Source: an uncultured Bacteroidales bacterium
GTDB lineage: Bacteria; Bacteroidota; Bacteroidia; Bacteroidales; Paludibacteraceae
DNA: 22,003 bases
Assembly: GCA_937916355.1 (NCBI GenBank)
Contig: CALFTM010000026.1
Span: 1 to 22,003 of the forward strand
Direction of reading: 5' to 3'
Shown here: positions 15,540 through 22,003 of the stretch, in pieces
How the letters are laid out: each line of letters begins with the position of its first letter
Numbering within the stretch: position 1 is the first letter of the stretch
The notes under the pieces: model-generated
Seen by the model: the letters and a program-made list of their open reading frames with translations, nothing else
Databases searched by the model: none
Told to the model about the DNA's origin: nothing
Made by a program: the position numbers and the translations under genes

Positions 15540-16457
15540 TTATTTTAAACATTCTTCCGCTCTCTCATCGTCAAAAAAAGAATTGGACATTTTTTCAATC
15601 ACTTCTCCATTCTTGACAAACAGGATAAGCGGAACATTATACTCTGTAATAGGCAATAGTTTTTCGGGGGATAAAAAAACATGAGGACGAACACCCACTT
15701 CGGTCTCTTTCAGAAATCCGGACAACCCCTCCTCGTCGCCCCATACGATCCAACGCACCTCTGTTTCGGGATGGCGTTGCAACACCACCTCCATTTTTTT
15801 CATCGCAGTTTTGCAATGGCTGCATTTTACGCTGAAAATACAAATCACGGAAGACTCTTGTTCAAAAAGATTTTTCAAATCGTCTTCTTTGGAGAGGAAT
15901 TTCTGAAATTCCGATTGATTAAAACCTACCGGCTTCATCGGGCGTAGGCCTACAGGAAGTTTCACAAAGGGGGTGATAATCGAGACTGCGATAATACCCG
16001 CCACCCACAAACTTTTTTGCGGAACTTGCCAAATCAAACTTTTCGTGGAAAAAAACAGCAACAAGAGGTATAGCAGATTTTTCAGCAGAGACTCTGTCGG
16101 TGAAAATTCAAAAGTCTCCCCCATGCAATGGCAGTTGCCCTCTTCGCCCTTCAACAAAAGATAGATCAAAAAAATTGAGAAAAAGAGCAGCGAAACAAGC
16201 GTTGCAATCTCAACTTGACGTTTCCATAACGTAGAAATCAACAACAATCCGATAGCAAATTCAAACGCAAGCAAAAGCCTCGCCAAATAGGAGGCGACCG
16301 TCAAATTCACCACATCGAATGAGAAGAGGTAGATTTCAAATGACTCTAATGAGCGAAACTTCAAAAATGCAGACAAAACGAATAACAACCCTAAGAAAAG
16401 CCGGCATATCCAACCTCCCTTCTCAGACATTGTAAAACGCTTCACGTCATCACTCAT
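15540..16457 (-). CDS. MauE/DoxX-like membrane protein fused to a thioredoxin-like domain
   Basis: The 305-residue protein has an N-terminal MauE/DoxX-type bundle with hydrophobic helices at about 17-33, 57-77, 83-103, 126-142 and 148-165. A Cys109-His-Cys111 pair precedes MGE after the third helix. A soluble C-terminal domain (about 178-305) has the thioredoxin-fold pattern with a Cys212-Ser-His-Cys215 active site, a cis-Pro candidate near VPLILF, and a final helix. This is the layout of membrane thiol-redox proteins that pass electrons to envelope partners. The domain probably faces the periplasm, by inference. The start is ATG. Ten codons in, a second ATG directly precedes the basic N-terminus of the first helix and is a possible alternative. 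It follows the small Cys-rich lipoprotein gene by 18 bases and touches hisA. Confidence 0.82.
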   Translation of the reverse strand: MSDDVKRFTMSEKGGWICRLFLGLLFVLSAFLKFRSLESFEIYLFSFDVVNLTVASYLARLLLAFEFAIGLLLISTLWKRQVEIATLVSLLFFSIFLIYLLLKGEEGNCHCMGETFEFSPTESLLKNLLYLLLLFFSTKSLIWQVPQKSLWVAGIIAVSIITPFVKLPVGLRPMKPVGFNQSEFQKFLSKEDDLKNLFEQESSVICIFSVKCSHCKTAMKKMEVVLQRHPETEVRWIVWGDEEGLSGFLKETEVGVRPHVFLSPEKLLPITEYNVPLILFVKNGEVIEKMSNSFFDDERAEECLK

Positions 16458-16475
16458 ATCTCGCCTTACATTTTT

Positions 16476-16658
16476 TTACAACGCAACACAAGAGACCTCC
16501 CCTTCATCTTCCAATTCTACACAATCACCTTGATAATCATAATACTCTGAAGTGACTGTCCCTGTAGCACTCTTTATAGTACAATGACAATCATTGACCT
16601 CTGAACAAGAGGCAAATAAAAGTGGAATGTAAAATCCTAATGCCACAAAATATTTCAT
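16476..16658 (-). CDS. Small cysteine-rich lipoprotein
   Basis: The 60-residue product has a lipoprotein signal with the lipobox LFASC, so Cys18 would be lipid-modified. The mature 43 residues hold four more cysteines (24, 26, 46 and 57), an unusually high share for this genome, and are acidic toward the end. A Cys-His-Cys at 24-26 echoes the Cys-His-Cys of the downstream MauE-like protein. I do not recognise a family. It begins 17 bases after the aqpZ terminator and is probably the first gene of the operon leading to gpmI. The start is ATG. It could be a substrate or partner of the adjacent thiol-redox protein; that is inference. Confidence 0.7.
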   Translation of the reverse strand: MKYFVALGFYIPLLFASCSEVNDCHCTIKSATGTVTSEYYDYQGDCVELEDEGEVSCVAL

Positions 16659-16675
16659 ATTGCCTATAATTTAAG

Positions 16676-16715
16676 AAAAAGCGAATGCGAGGCAATTTCC
16701 GTCACCTCGCTTCGC
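16676..16715 (-). terminator. Intrinsic terminator after aqpZ
   Basis: GCGAATGCGAGG (16681-16692) pairs with CCTCGCTTCGC (16705-16715), giving 11 base pairs with a one-base bulge. The minus strand continues into five T (16680-16676). It lies 30 bases past the aqpZ stop and only 17 bases before the next start codon. Confidence 0.85.
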
Positions 16716-16745
16716 GACTCCTTTTCTTTAATTTTCTTTTCTCAA

Positions 16746-17432
16746 TTACTTTTTAGGCTCTACCAACTTCCACATTCCAGCAGCAAGGGCAGCACCCAAA
16801 AACGGACCTACGATGAAGATCCACAAGTTGGAAAGAGCAGTTCCTCCTTGGAACAAAGCCGGACCAATGCTACGAGCAGGGTTTACAGAAGTTCCTGTAT
16901 AGCGGATACAAGCTAAATGAACCAATACAAGAGCCAAACCGATCGCCAAACCGGCAAAGTTGTTAGTTGCACCATTAGTTGCAGAGGTAGCGCCTAACAC
17001 AACAAAAACGAATACTGCTGTAAAGAAAATCTCAGCCAACAATCCACCCAGAACCTTTACGGTATCACCATTCAATGTCTGAAGGTCATTTGCGCCAGTT
17101 CCTTCCAATCCTGATTGACTGGTAAGCAGATACAAAATCGACGAACCGATTATAGCTCCCAACACCTGAGAAATCATATAACCTCCCGCCTCTTTTCCAT
17201 TCATTCTACCACTCAAAAAAACGCCCAACGTAATAGCCGGATTGATATGACAGCCTGAAACGCCACCAATGGTATATGCCATTGCCACAACAGCCAATCC
17301 AAACGCCAAAGCAGTTCCAACAACAGTGTCAGCCGCACCTGAGTTACAACTTAAACTTACAGCAGTGCCACAGCCCATCAAGACCAACACGGCAGTGCCA
17401 AACATTTCTGCAAAATACTTCTTTTTTTCCAT
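16746..17432 (-). CDS. aqpZ: Aquaporin Z, water channel
   Basis: The 228-residue inner-membrane protein is a six-helix aquaporin with both NPA loops: HINPAITLG (Asn64-Pro-Ala) and TSVNPARSIG (Asn184-Pro-Ala). The selectivity-filter positions read as in water-specific AqpZ: Phe44, His172, Thr181 and Arg187, so it should pass water and exclude glycerol. I use the ATG at 17430-17432. An in-frame TTG three codons upstream is less likely. The gene is a single unit with its own promoter at 17487-17517 and terminator at 16676-16715. Confidence 0.95.
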   Translation of the reverse strand: MEKKKYFAEMFGTAVLVLMGCGTAVSLSCNSGAADTVVGTALAFGLAVVAMAYTIGGVSGCHINPAITLGVFLSGRMNGKEAGGYMISQVLGAIIGSSILYLLTSQSGLEGTGANDLQTLNGDTVKVLGGLLAEIFFTAVFVFVVLGATSATNGATNNFAGLAIGLALVLVHLACIRYTGTSVNPARSIGPALFQGGTALSNLWIFIVGPFLGAALAAGMWKLVEPKK

Positions 17433-17486
17433 TATTTTCAATTATTTAATATAACATCTACGAGATCCTATCTCAATAATTCTCCA

Positions 17487-17517
17487 CAAAGTAATAAAGA
17501 ATTTTCGTGTTGACAAA
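17487..17517 (-). promoter_or_regulatory. Bacteroidetes-type promoter of aqpZ
   Basis: On the minus strand TTTG (17514-17517) is followed by 19 bases and TTACTTTG (17487-17494), which differs from TAnnTTTG at one position. Transcription should start near 17480, leaving a leader of nearly 50 bases before the aqpZ ATG. The rest of the 17433-17632 gap is AT-rich and shows nothing else. Confidence 0.6.
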
Positions 17518-17632
17518 CATTCAATTCTATTTTTTAACTTTTTTCTTGAAAACTTTCTATTTATTATATTTCGGGGAATGCGGTTATTTCTTTAATTTTC
17601 ACCATCCTCAACACACTCTCCGCAACCCTTTC

Positions 17633-19720
17633 TCACTTCTTCAATTCAGGATAACTGATGCGGGTGTGGTAAATAGTCTTCAACTTGCTCTTCAACACCG
17701 CCTTGATGATTTTAATCTGATCAAAGGTAATCGGAGCTAAATCGAACATTCCGTCTCTCACCTGCGTGGATATGATATTCTCAACCAAATCATTGATAGA
17801 CTGGTCGTTATAATCCTTCATGCTTCTTGATGCAGCCTCAACCGCATCACACATCGAGAGGATGCACATCTCCCTGCTGGACGGACGCGGACCTGGGTAG
17901 GTGAACTTAGCCTCATCGACCACTGCTTCTGGATGATTTTTCACAAAATTAACATAAAAATACATCGCCTTGCTCTCTCCGTGATGAGAAGCGATAAAGT
18001 CTTGTATCTTCTCTGGGAGGTTGTGTTGCTTTGCGATTTTGAGTCCGTCGCTCACATGATTCTTGATGATCTCCGCACTCTCATCCTCTGGTCTTCCCTC
18101 ATGCGGACTCCTTCCCCCGGTCTGGTTCTCTGTGAAGAATTCCGGATTATTCATTTTACCGATGTCATGATACAAAGCTGCAGTCCTGACCAATATCGGA
18201 TTTGCCTTCCCGTTCAATGCTACCGCACACTCTGCAGCAAGGTTGGAGACTTGCATGGAGTGCTGAAAACTGCCGGGAGCTACCTCCGAAAACTGCCTCA
18301 ACAGAGTATTGTTCGTATTCGCCAACTCCAATAAAGAAGCGTCCGAGATATAACCAAATATCCTCTCTATTATGAAAATCAATGGATTAGCAAAAAGGAG
18401 AAGTATTCCATTTATCACAAAATAACCCAACATCTTCAAATCCACCTCCTCGAAGGATTTTTCATGAATGAATGAAAATCCGATGTACAACACCACATAA
18501 CTGATTAGGATGAAGAATGCGGCTTTAAACAAAGACGAACGCTGATAGTTGGTCTTCAATGTACAAATCGACAACATTCCTACGGAGGATTGTAAAAACA
18601 AAAACTCATACTCTGAAGGGACGATAAAAGAACAGAGCAACACCGTCGTAAGGTGCGTAAACAACGCAGTCCTTGTATCAAAAAAGACGGTGACGGTTAT
18701 CGGAATTAATGCGTACGGAATCAGATAAGGAGATAGTTCACGGCGCACGACCCAAGCAGTTGCGACACACATGATCAGCACCAGTGAGAGGATGAAAACC
18801 ACATCACGCTTGTCCACCAAGAACTTCTGACGGAAGCAATAAAAGTAAAGAAAAAAGACCAACAACGAAAAACAGATGATGAATCCTTGTCCTGCCGAAA
18901 CATACATGGAGTCTTTCACATGCCCATTCTGCTCCATAAACATCTTGTAGGAGTTGAGTATGTCATACTCCTCTTCTCCAACAATCTCACCATGGTCGAT
19001 TATCTTCTCCCCAATCTGTATTTGCCCCTTTGTCAAAGAGATGGTTTTTTGCAACTCTTTCGCCAAACCTTTTGTCTTCTCTTCATCAAAAATGATGTTT
19101 TCTGTCACAAAATTATTGATGTCATAATTGCGCAATATCTGCACATCCAGTTCCGCAGGAGACTCATTGACAATTTTCTCGTAAGCCGATTTGGTCGTCA
19201 GAAATTGGTCGACAGACTTTTCCTGAGAGAGATTATCTTCCACCAGACGAATTGAACTTTTTCCACTCCCTCGCAATTTATCTAAATCGGAAGACGAGAT
19301 AATCCCGATTTTATACATCGCCGACAACTTCTCCACCACGTAACGATAATAAGGGTAATTGGCATCCGACTCTGGGACGGAGAGTTTCTCCTTCAACCTC
19401 TCCATCATTTCAGTTGTTTTTGCCTCATCTCTATTGTATATCGGCTTAAAGTCGCGGAACAATTCATCTTTCTCCTTTGACAACTCTCTTTCTGATTTGT
19501 AGATCTCAAAAGCGAACGGGGCTGTCAATTCCTCATACTTCCAAGGGCTACCCTTCTCGTATGAAAACTCAAATTGACGAATATTGGGGAATGCTATAAA
19601 AATAATAACACCCACCGTGATAAACATTACCGCGATGAATAGGTACTTCCAAAACTCCCTTCTCCGATCCATGTCCGACCGCAACAAAAATATTTTCTCG
19701 TAAAATGAAGACTGTTTCAT
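17633..19720 (-). CDS. 7TM-HD phosphohydrolase, PgpH/YqfF-type c-di-AMP phosphodiesterase candidate
   Basis: The 695-residue protein has one N-terminal membrane helix (about 24-44), a large extracytoplasmic region (about 45-275, the 7TMR-HDED type), a cluster of membrane helices (about 276-453) and a cytosolic HD domain. HD ligands are visible: His487 in GSFQHS, His518-Asp519 in LYHDIGKMNNP, His555 in KNHVSDG, His579-His580 in ASHHGE. Members of this PgpH family hydrolyse cyclic di-AMP in Listeria and Bacillus relatives. The same role here is likely by homology but not shown. A cyclase (DisA/CdaA) would have to be encoded elsewhere. The start is ATG. It is preceded by its own promoter and is the last minus-strand gene before the accessory-looking right end. 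No terminator is evident after it. Confidence 0.9.
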   Translation of the reverse strand: MKQSSFYEKIFLLRSDMDRRREFWKYLFIAVMFITVGVIIFIAFPNIRQFEFSYEKGSPWKYEELTAPFAFEIYKSERELSKEKDELFRDFKPIYNRDEAKTTEMMERLKEKLSVPESDANYPYYRYVVEKLSAMYKIGIISSSDLDKLRGSGKSSIRLVEDNLSQEKSVDQFLTTKSAYEKIVNESPAELDVQILRNYDINNFVTENIIFDEEKTKGLAKELQKTISLTKGQIQIGEKIIDHGEIVGEEEYDILNSYKMFMEQNGHVKDSMYVSAGQGFIICFSLLVFFLYFYCFRQKFLVDKRDVVFILSLVLIMCVATAWVVRRELSPYLIPYALIPITVTVFFDTRTALFTHLTTVLLCSFIVPSEYEFLFLQSSVGMLSICTLKTNYQRSSLFKAAFFILISYVVLYIGFSFIHEKSFEEVDLKMLGYFVINGILLLFANPLIFIIERIFGYISDASLLELANTNNTLLRQFSEVAPGSFQHSMQVSNLAAECAVALNGKANPILVRTAALYHDIGKMNNPEFFTENQTGGRSPHEGRPEDESAEIIKNHVSDGLKIAKQHNLPEKIQDFIASHHGESKAMYFYVNFVKNHPEAVVDEAKFTYPGPRPSSREMCILSMCDAVEAASRSMKDYNDQSINDLVENIISTQVRDGMFDLAPITFDQIKIIKAVLKSKLKTIYHTRISYPELKK

Positions 19721-19788
19721 ATCTTTCTCTATTTATGAAAAAAGCAGAAGAGAGACATTTCGATAATCTTCCTCTGCCTCAAATCCTA

Positions 19789-19820
19789 CAAAGATAATTC
19801 CTTATGCGGAATTCTGGAAA
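19789..19820 (-). promoter_or_regulatory. Bacteroidetes-type promoter of the 7TM-HD gene
   Basis: On the minus strand TTTC (19817-19820, one mismatch to TTTG) is followed by exactly 20 bases and TATCTTTG (19789-19796), a full match to the -7 consensus. Transcription should start near 19782, giving a leader of about 60 bases before the ATG at 19718-19720. Confidence 0.6.
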
Positions 19821-20231
19821 TCAAGTTGAAACTTCTTTATTTTTTTGTTATTTTTTTTCATTTCCGCATTTTTTTTGCCGAATAAAAAAAACATTATTTG
19901 GGTTTTTAAAAAATAAAGATTATTATTGCAGTCGAAAAATTTAAGGCTGCTTCTATAAAAAATTAGGTTGAAAGGATTTTGGTTGCCTTAATGATTCAAC
20001 CATGAGATTTTATTCAGGCAATTTCCATAAATTGGGTCGAGAGGATTTTGAAGTGCATTTTACTTAGGTTGATTATATTTTCGAAGAAGCGATGCAGGCA
20101 TCGTGACGGAGTGAATATGAACAAGAAAAGATATGAATTCAAAAGCATCAGAAACGGAATTTACACCCCCTAAATATAAAATTATAGAAATTGCTTTCAT
20201 TATTTCTAAAACCATTTTACAAATTTAAACA
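19821..20231. other. AT-rich non-coding gap with imperfect repeats
   Basis: No gene is visible. The left part (about 19835-19930) is almost all A and T, with long homopolymer runs. An imperfect 25-base direct repeat lies at 19962-19986 and 20031-20056, sharing a GAAAGGATTTT/GAGAGGATTTT core 69 bases apart, with a weaker third echo of the AGGTTGA part at 20065-20071. CGATGC-AG-GCATCG (20090-20103) is a perfect 6-bp inverted repeat. I find no consensus promoter for the hydrolase gene that follows. The gap marks the switch from minus-strand housekeeping genes to the plus-strand genes of the right end. Confidence 0.5.
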
Positions 20232-21218
20232 ATGAGAAAAATTTTTATTTTGTTGTTGTCTACAATTGGCACTTTCAGTTTGTCCGCACAATCGTATTAC
20301 AACATGAGAGTAGTAAAGACTGACGGTACGGAAATATTCTACAAAACGTCAGAAGTGGATTTCATCGACTTCCAATACGTCGAATCGGCTCCAGAAGAAG
20401 AAAAAAAAGTCTCCGTTTTTTTGGCAGGCGATAATGTGAACCAAGATGGTCCCTGCAGGGTGACGCGGTTGGAGAACACGGGGCCTGATGGTGGTTGCAT
20501 TTTGGCTTATCCTGAAAACATGTCGGAAGACCCATACGTGAAGCATGGTGTCATCATCTGGGGACCTGGCGGTGGCGAGAAACCGAGCGCTTATCTTGGG
20601 GCGATTAACAGACTTGCGTCGCACGGCTTTGTGGTGCTGGCTCTGAGCAGCTCTCCCGGCGACGGAAACTCTGCCTCTGCCGCAATCAACTGGCTGGAGG
20701 AACGTAACAACATGACAGAAGGTCCTTTGGCTGGCAAACTTATCATGGACAGAGTGGGATGCTCAGGTCACTCTATGGGAGGTCTGGAGTCTGAGCAGGC
20801 GTTGCTGAAAGATTCTCGTGTCTATACTGCAATTTTGAACAATAGCGGCGACCTCGGGCACTCTGCCATGTCGCAAATCAAGTCTGGCAAGCCTATCGCC
20901 ATCGTTTATGGTGAAAAAGGCATGGAAGCCCCTAATGCGGAGGCGGACTACGGCAACTCCGGAGTGACAACCCCTGCGTGTCTTATCAAGATGACAGGAG
21001 GTCCTACAAACACCGGCGAAGGCGGCTACGGACACGGTTCTGGTCCGTGGGACGGTATTGCTGCCACTGTAGCATGGATGCGCTGGCACATCGGTGGAGA
21101 AAACCACAAAGACGAGTTCACAACCCCTAACGGCCAGTACGTGAGCGGCCCTATCATCGGAAAGCAAGGCTACTGGCAGGGCAAGTATAAAAACTGGGAA
21201 AACTGGAAAGAAGATTAA
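20232..21218 (+). CDS. Secreted alpha/beta hydrolase, chlorophyllase/polyester-hydrolase-like
   Basis: The 328-residue protein has a signal peptide (about 1-20, ending SLSAQ). Next is a short beta-type segment, MRVVKTDGTEIFYKTSEVDFIDF in outline (residues 25-47), of a kind common at the start of Bacteroidetes secreted proteins. The alpha/beta hydrolase domain (about 60-292) has an oxyanion-type GPGGG (111-115), the nucleophile elbow GHSMGG with Ser181, an acid candidate at Asp239 (or nearby Glu228) and His268 in GYGHGSGPWDG. The overall order resembles dienelactone-hydrolase, chlorophyllase and PET-hydrolase-like esterases. The exact substrate cannot be told. The C-terminus is rich in Trp and Lys and is not a recognisable type IX sorting domain. 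By eye the gene is richer in G+C than its neighbours, which suggests transfer. An intrinsic terminator follows. Confidence 0.78.
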   Translation: MRKIFILLLSTIGTFSLSAQSYYNMRVVKTDGTEIFYKTSEVDFIDFQYVESAPEEEKKVSVFLAGDNVNQDGPCRVTRLENTGPDGGCILAYPENMSEDPYVKHGVIIWGPGGGEKPSAYLGAINRLASHGFVVLALSSSPGDGNSASAAINWLEERNNMTEGPLAGKLIMDRVGCSGHSMGGLESEQALLKDSRVYTAILNNSGDLGHSAMSQIKSGKPIAIVYGEKGMEAPNAEADYGNSGVTTPACLIKMTGGPTNTGEGGYGHGSGPWDGIAATVAWMRWHIGGENHKDEFTTPNGQYVSGPIIGKQGYWQGKYKNWENWKED

Positions 21219-21243
21219 TCGCTTTCCAACAAAAACATTCAAG

Positions 21244-21274
21244 AAAGGCAGCCTTTAGCGAGGCTGCTTTTTTA
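21244..21274 (+). terminator. Intrinsic terminator after the hydrolase gene
   Basis: AAAGGCAGCC (21244-21253) pairs with GGCTGCTTTT (21262-21271) in a 10-bp stem with one G-U pair and an 8-base loop, then a T-run. It lies 25 bases past the hydrolase stop. Confidence 0.85.
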
Positions 21275-21332
21275 TTATGTGGGGGCACTGCAAATGAAGA
21301 AGTATAATTACTGCATAAAAACTATGGATTTA

Positions 21333-21364
21333 TTGCACTAATAACAAATTTATTTGTATTTTTG
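21333..21364 (+). promoter_or_regulatory. Bacteroidetes-type promoter of the AAA ATPase gene
   Basis: TTG (21333-21335) is followed by 21 bases and TATTTTTG (21357-21364), a full match to the -7 consensus TAnnTTTG. The predicted transcription start is near 21371, the first base of a perfect 16-bp palindrome, so the operator-like repeats at 21367-21405 overlap the start site and fill most of the 5' leader. Confidence 0.65.
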
Positions 21365-21366
21365 CA

Positions 21367-21405
21367 TTATCGTAACAGCTGTTACGGTAATGAATATTAC
21401 GATAA
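21367..21405 (+). promoter_or_regulatory. Three-part palindromic operator-like element
   Basis: Three 9-bp half-sites occur at exact 15-bp spacing: TTATCGTAA (21367-21375), TTACGGTAA (21382-21390) and TTACGATAA (21397-21405), with 6-bp spacers CAGCTG and TGAATA. The outer two are perfect reverse complements, and the middle one is a near-palindrome centred on the axis of the whole 39-bp element. The first two also form the perfect palindrome CGTAACAGCTGTTACG (21371-21386). It ends 11 bases before the ATPase start codon. A repressor site or a leader hairpin are both possible readings. Confidence 0.75.
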
Positions 21406-21416
21406 AACTTATAGAT

Positions 21417-22003
21417 ATGAGATTTTTTGATAGAAAACAAGAGTTTGAAAAACTTAGAGGAATTGAGGAATTGTCTCATGAGGTAGCCCAATTTACCATC
21501 ATTACAGGAAGACGTCGTATTGGTAAGACTGAGATGGTCAAGAAGTTTTATGAGAACAAGATAATGCTATACTTTTTTGTTGCTCGTAAAGCGGAAGCAG
21601 ATCTATGCGAGATATTCGTTGATGAGATTCGCACAAAGCTCAATATACCAATGCTTGACAGCAAGGGAATGTCTTTTGCCGCCGTATTCAAATTCATCAT
21701 GGAATTGTCTCAGAATCAGCATATCAACCTTTTTATTGATGAATTCCAAGATTTCTATAGGATAAATCCATCTATCTATTCCGATATGCAAGACATATGG
21801 GATAGCTATAAAAACAAGGCTCACATCAACCTGATTGTGGCAGGATCTGTGAACACCTTGATGAATAAGATTTTCAAGGATAAGAAGCAACCACTTTTTG
21901 GCAGACAGACAGAAACAATGCATGTTAGACCTTTTAAACCCTCGGTCCTAAAAGAAATCATGTCTGAATATTGCCCTGACTATAAAAAGTCTGACTTGTT
22001 GGC
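21417..22003 (+). CDS. Archaeal-type AAA ATPase (ATPase_2 family), partial at the right edge
   Basis: The frame opens at ATG 21417-21419 and stays open to the end of the window (195 codons plus two bases), so the 3' part is missing. It starts MRFFDRKQEFEKL, followed by the Walker A loop TGRRRIGKT and a Walker B strand LFIDEFQDF, then an AGS sensor-like segment and LFGRQTETMHVRPF. This is the pattern of the archaeal ATPase family (PF01637), usually about 350-480 residues with a C-terminal DUF234-type nuclease-like domain. The family is scattered in many copies through Bacteroidetes and archaea, and its cellular role is unclear. It has a consensus promoter and a striking three-part palindrome directly upstream. 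The call is firm for the family and open for function. Confidence 0.88.
   Translation, partial: MRFFDRKQEFEKLRGIEELSHEVAQFTIITGRRRIGKTEMVKKFYENKIMLYFFVARKAEADLCEIFVDEIRTKLNIPMLDSKGMSFAAVFKFIMELSQNQHINLFIDEFQDFYRINPSIYSDMQDIWDSYKNKAHINLIVAGSVNTLMNKIFKDKKQPLFGRQTETMHVRPFKPSVLKEIMSEYCPDYKKSDLL

Noticed and set aside
15535..15552. Upstream ATG as the hisA start
   Set aside because: It adds six residues not seen in HisA proteins and overlaps the preceding gene, while the inner ATG matches the family start.
20763..21242. 159-codon minus-strand open frame over the hydrolase
   Set aside because: The plus-strand frame carries a signal peptide and a complete hydrolase pattern. The antisense frame is long because of the higher G+C.
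19942..21270. AGGCTGCTT on both sides of the hydrolase gene as possible insertion-site repeats
   Set aside because: Only nine bases match, and the right copy is part of a terminator stem, so chance or terminator similarity is the simpler reading.

Overview
The window looks like the chromosome of a low-to-mid G+C member of the Bacteroidota, most likely order Bacteroidales. The signs are several promoters of the Bacteroidetes type (a TTTG-like -33 box, about 20 bases, then TAnnTTTG), lipoprotein signal peptides, a long form of signal peptidase I, a short DapB, a DUF4834-like small membrane protein and a DUF3108 protein. I cannot name a genus from the sequence alone.

From 1 to about 19720 the window is core housekeeping DNA read almost wholly from the minus strand. 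From the left it holds a SMP-30/gluconolactonase-like lipoprotein, a lipoprotein of unknown function, tRNA-Leu(GAG) and tRNA-Gly(GCC). Behind the tRNA-Gly is a 113-bp tandem array built from 5' halves of that tRNA. Next comes a likely six-gene operon (transcription order ypfJ-like metallopeptidase, dapB, lepB, DUF3108, sigma-54-type response regulator, mutS) starting from a consensus promoter at about 10750. A second likely operon (transcription order Cys-rich small lipoprotein, MauE/thioredoxin fusion, hisA, hisI, ftsE, metF, DUF4834-like, gpmI) ends at a strong terminator at 10787-10821. Upstream lie aqpZ and a PgpH-type 7TM-HD phosphohydrolase, each with its own promoter.

From 19721 the character changes. 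There is an AT-rich 511-bp gap with imperfect repeats. It is followed by a plus-strand secreted alpha/beta hydrolase that by eye is richer in G+C than its neighbours. After a terminator comes the 5' part of an archaeal-type AAA ATPase gene, which runs off the right edge. Just before its start codon are three 9-bp half-sites at exact 15-bp spacing, forming a symmetric operator that begins at the predicted transcription start. This right end looks like accessory DNA.

The two strongest unexplained structures are the tRNA-Gly-derived tandem array (2451-2760) and the three-part palindrome before the ATPase gene (21367-21405). Further oddities are a sigma-54-type activator with no DNA-binding domain and a GAFTSA loop, a stand-alone HisI with no HisE domain, and a Cys-rich mini-lipoprotein encoded directly before a thiol-redox membrane protein.
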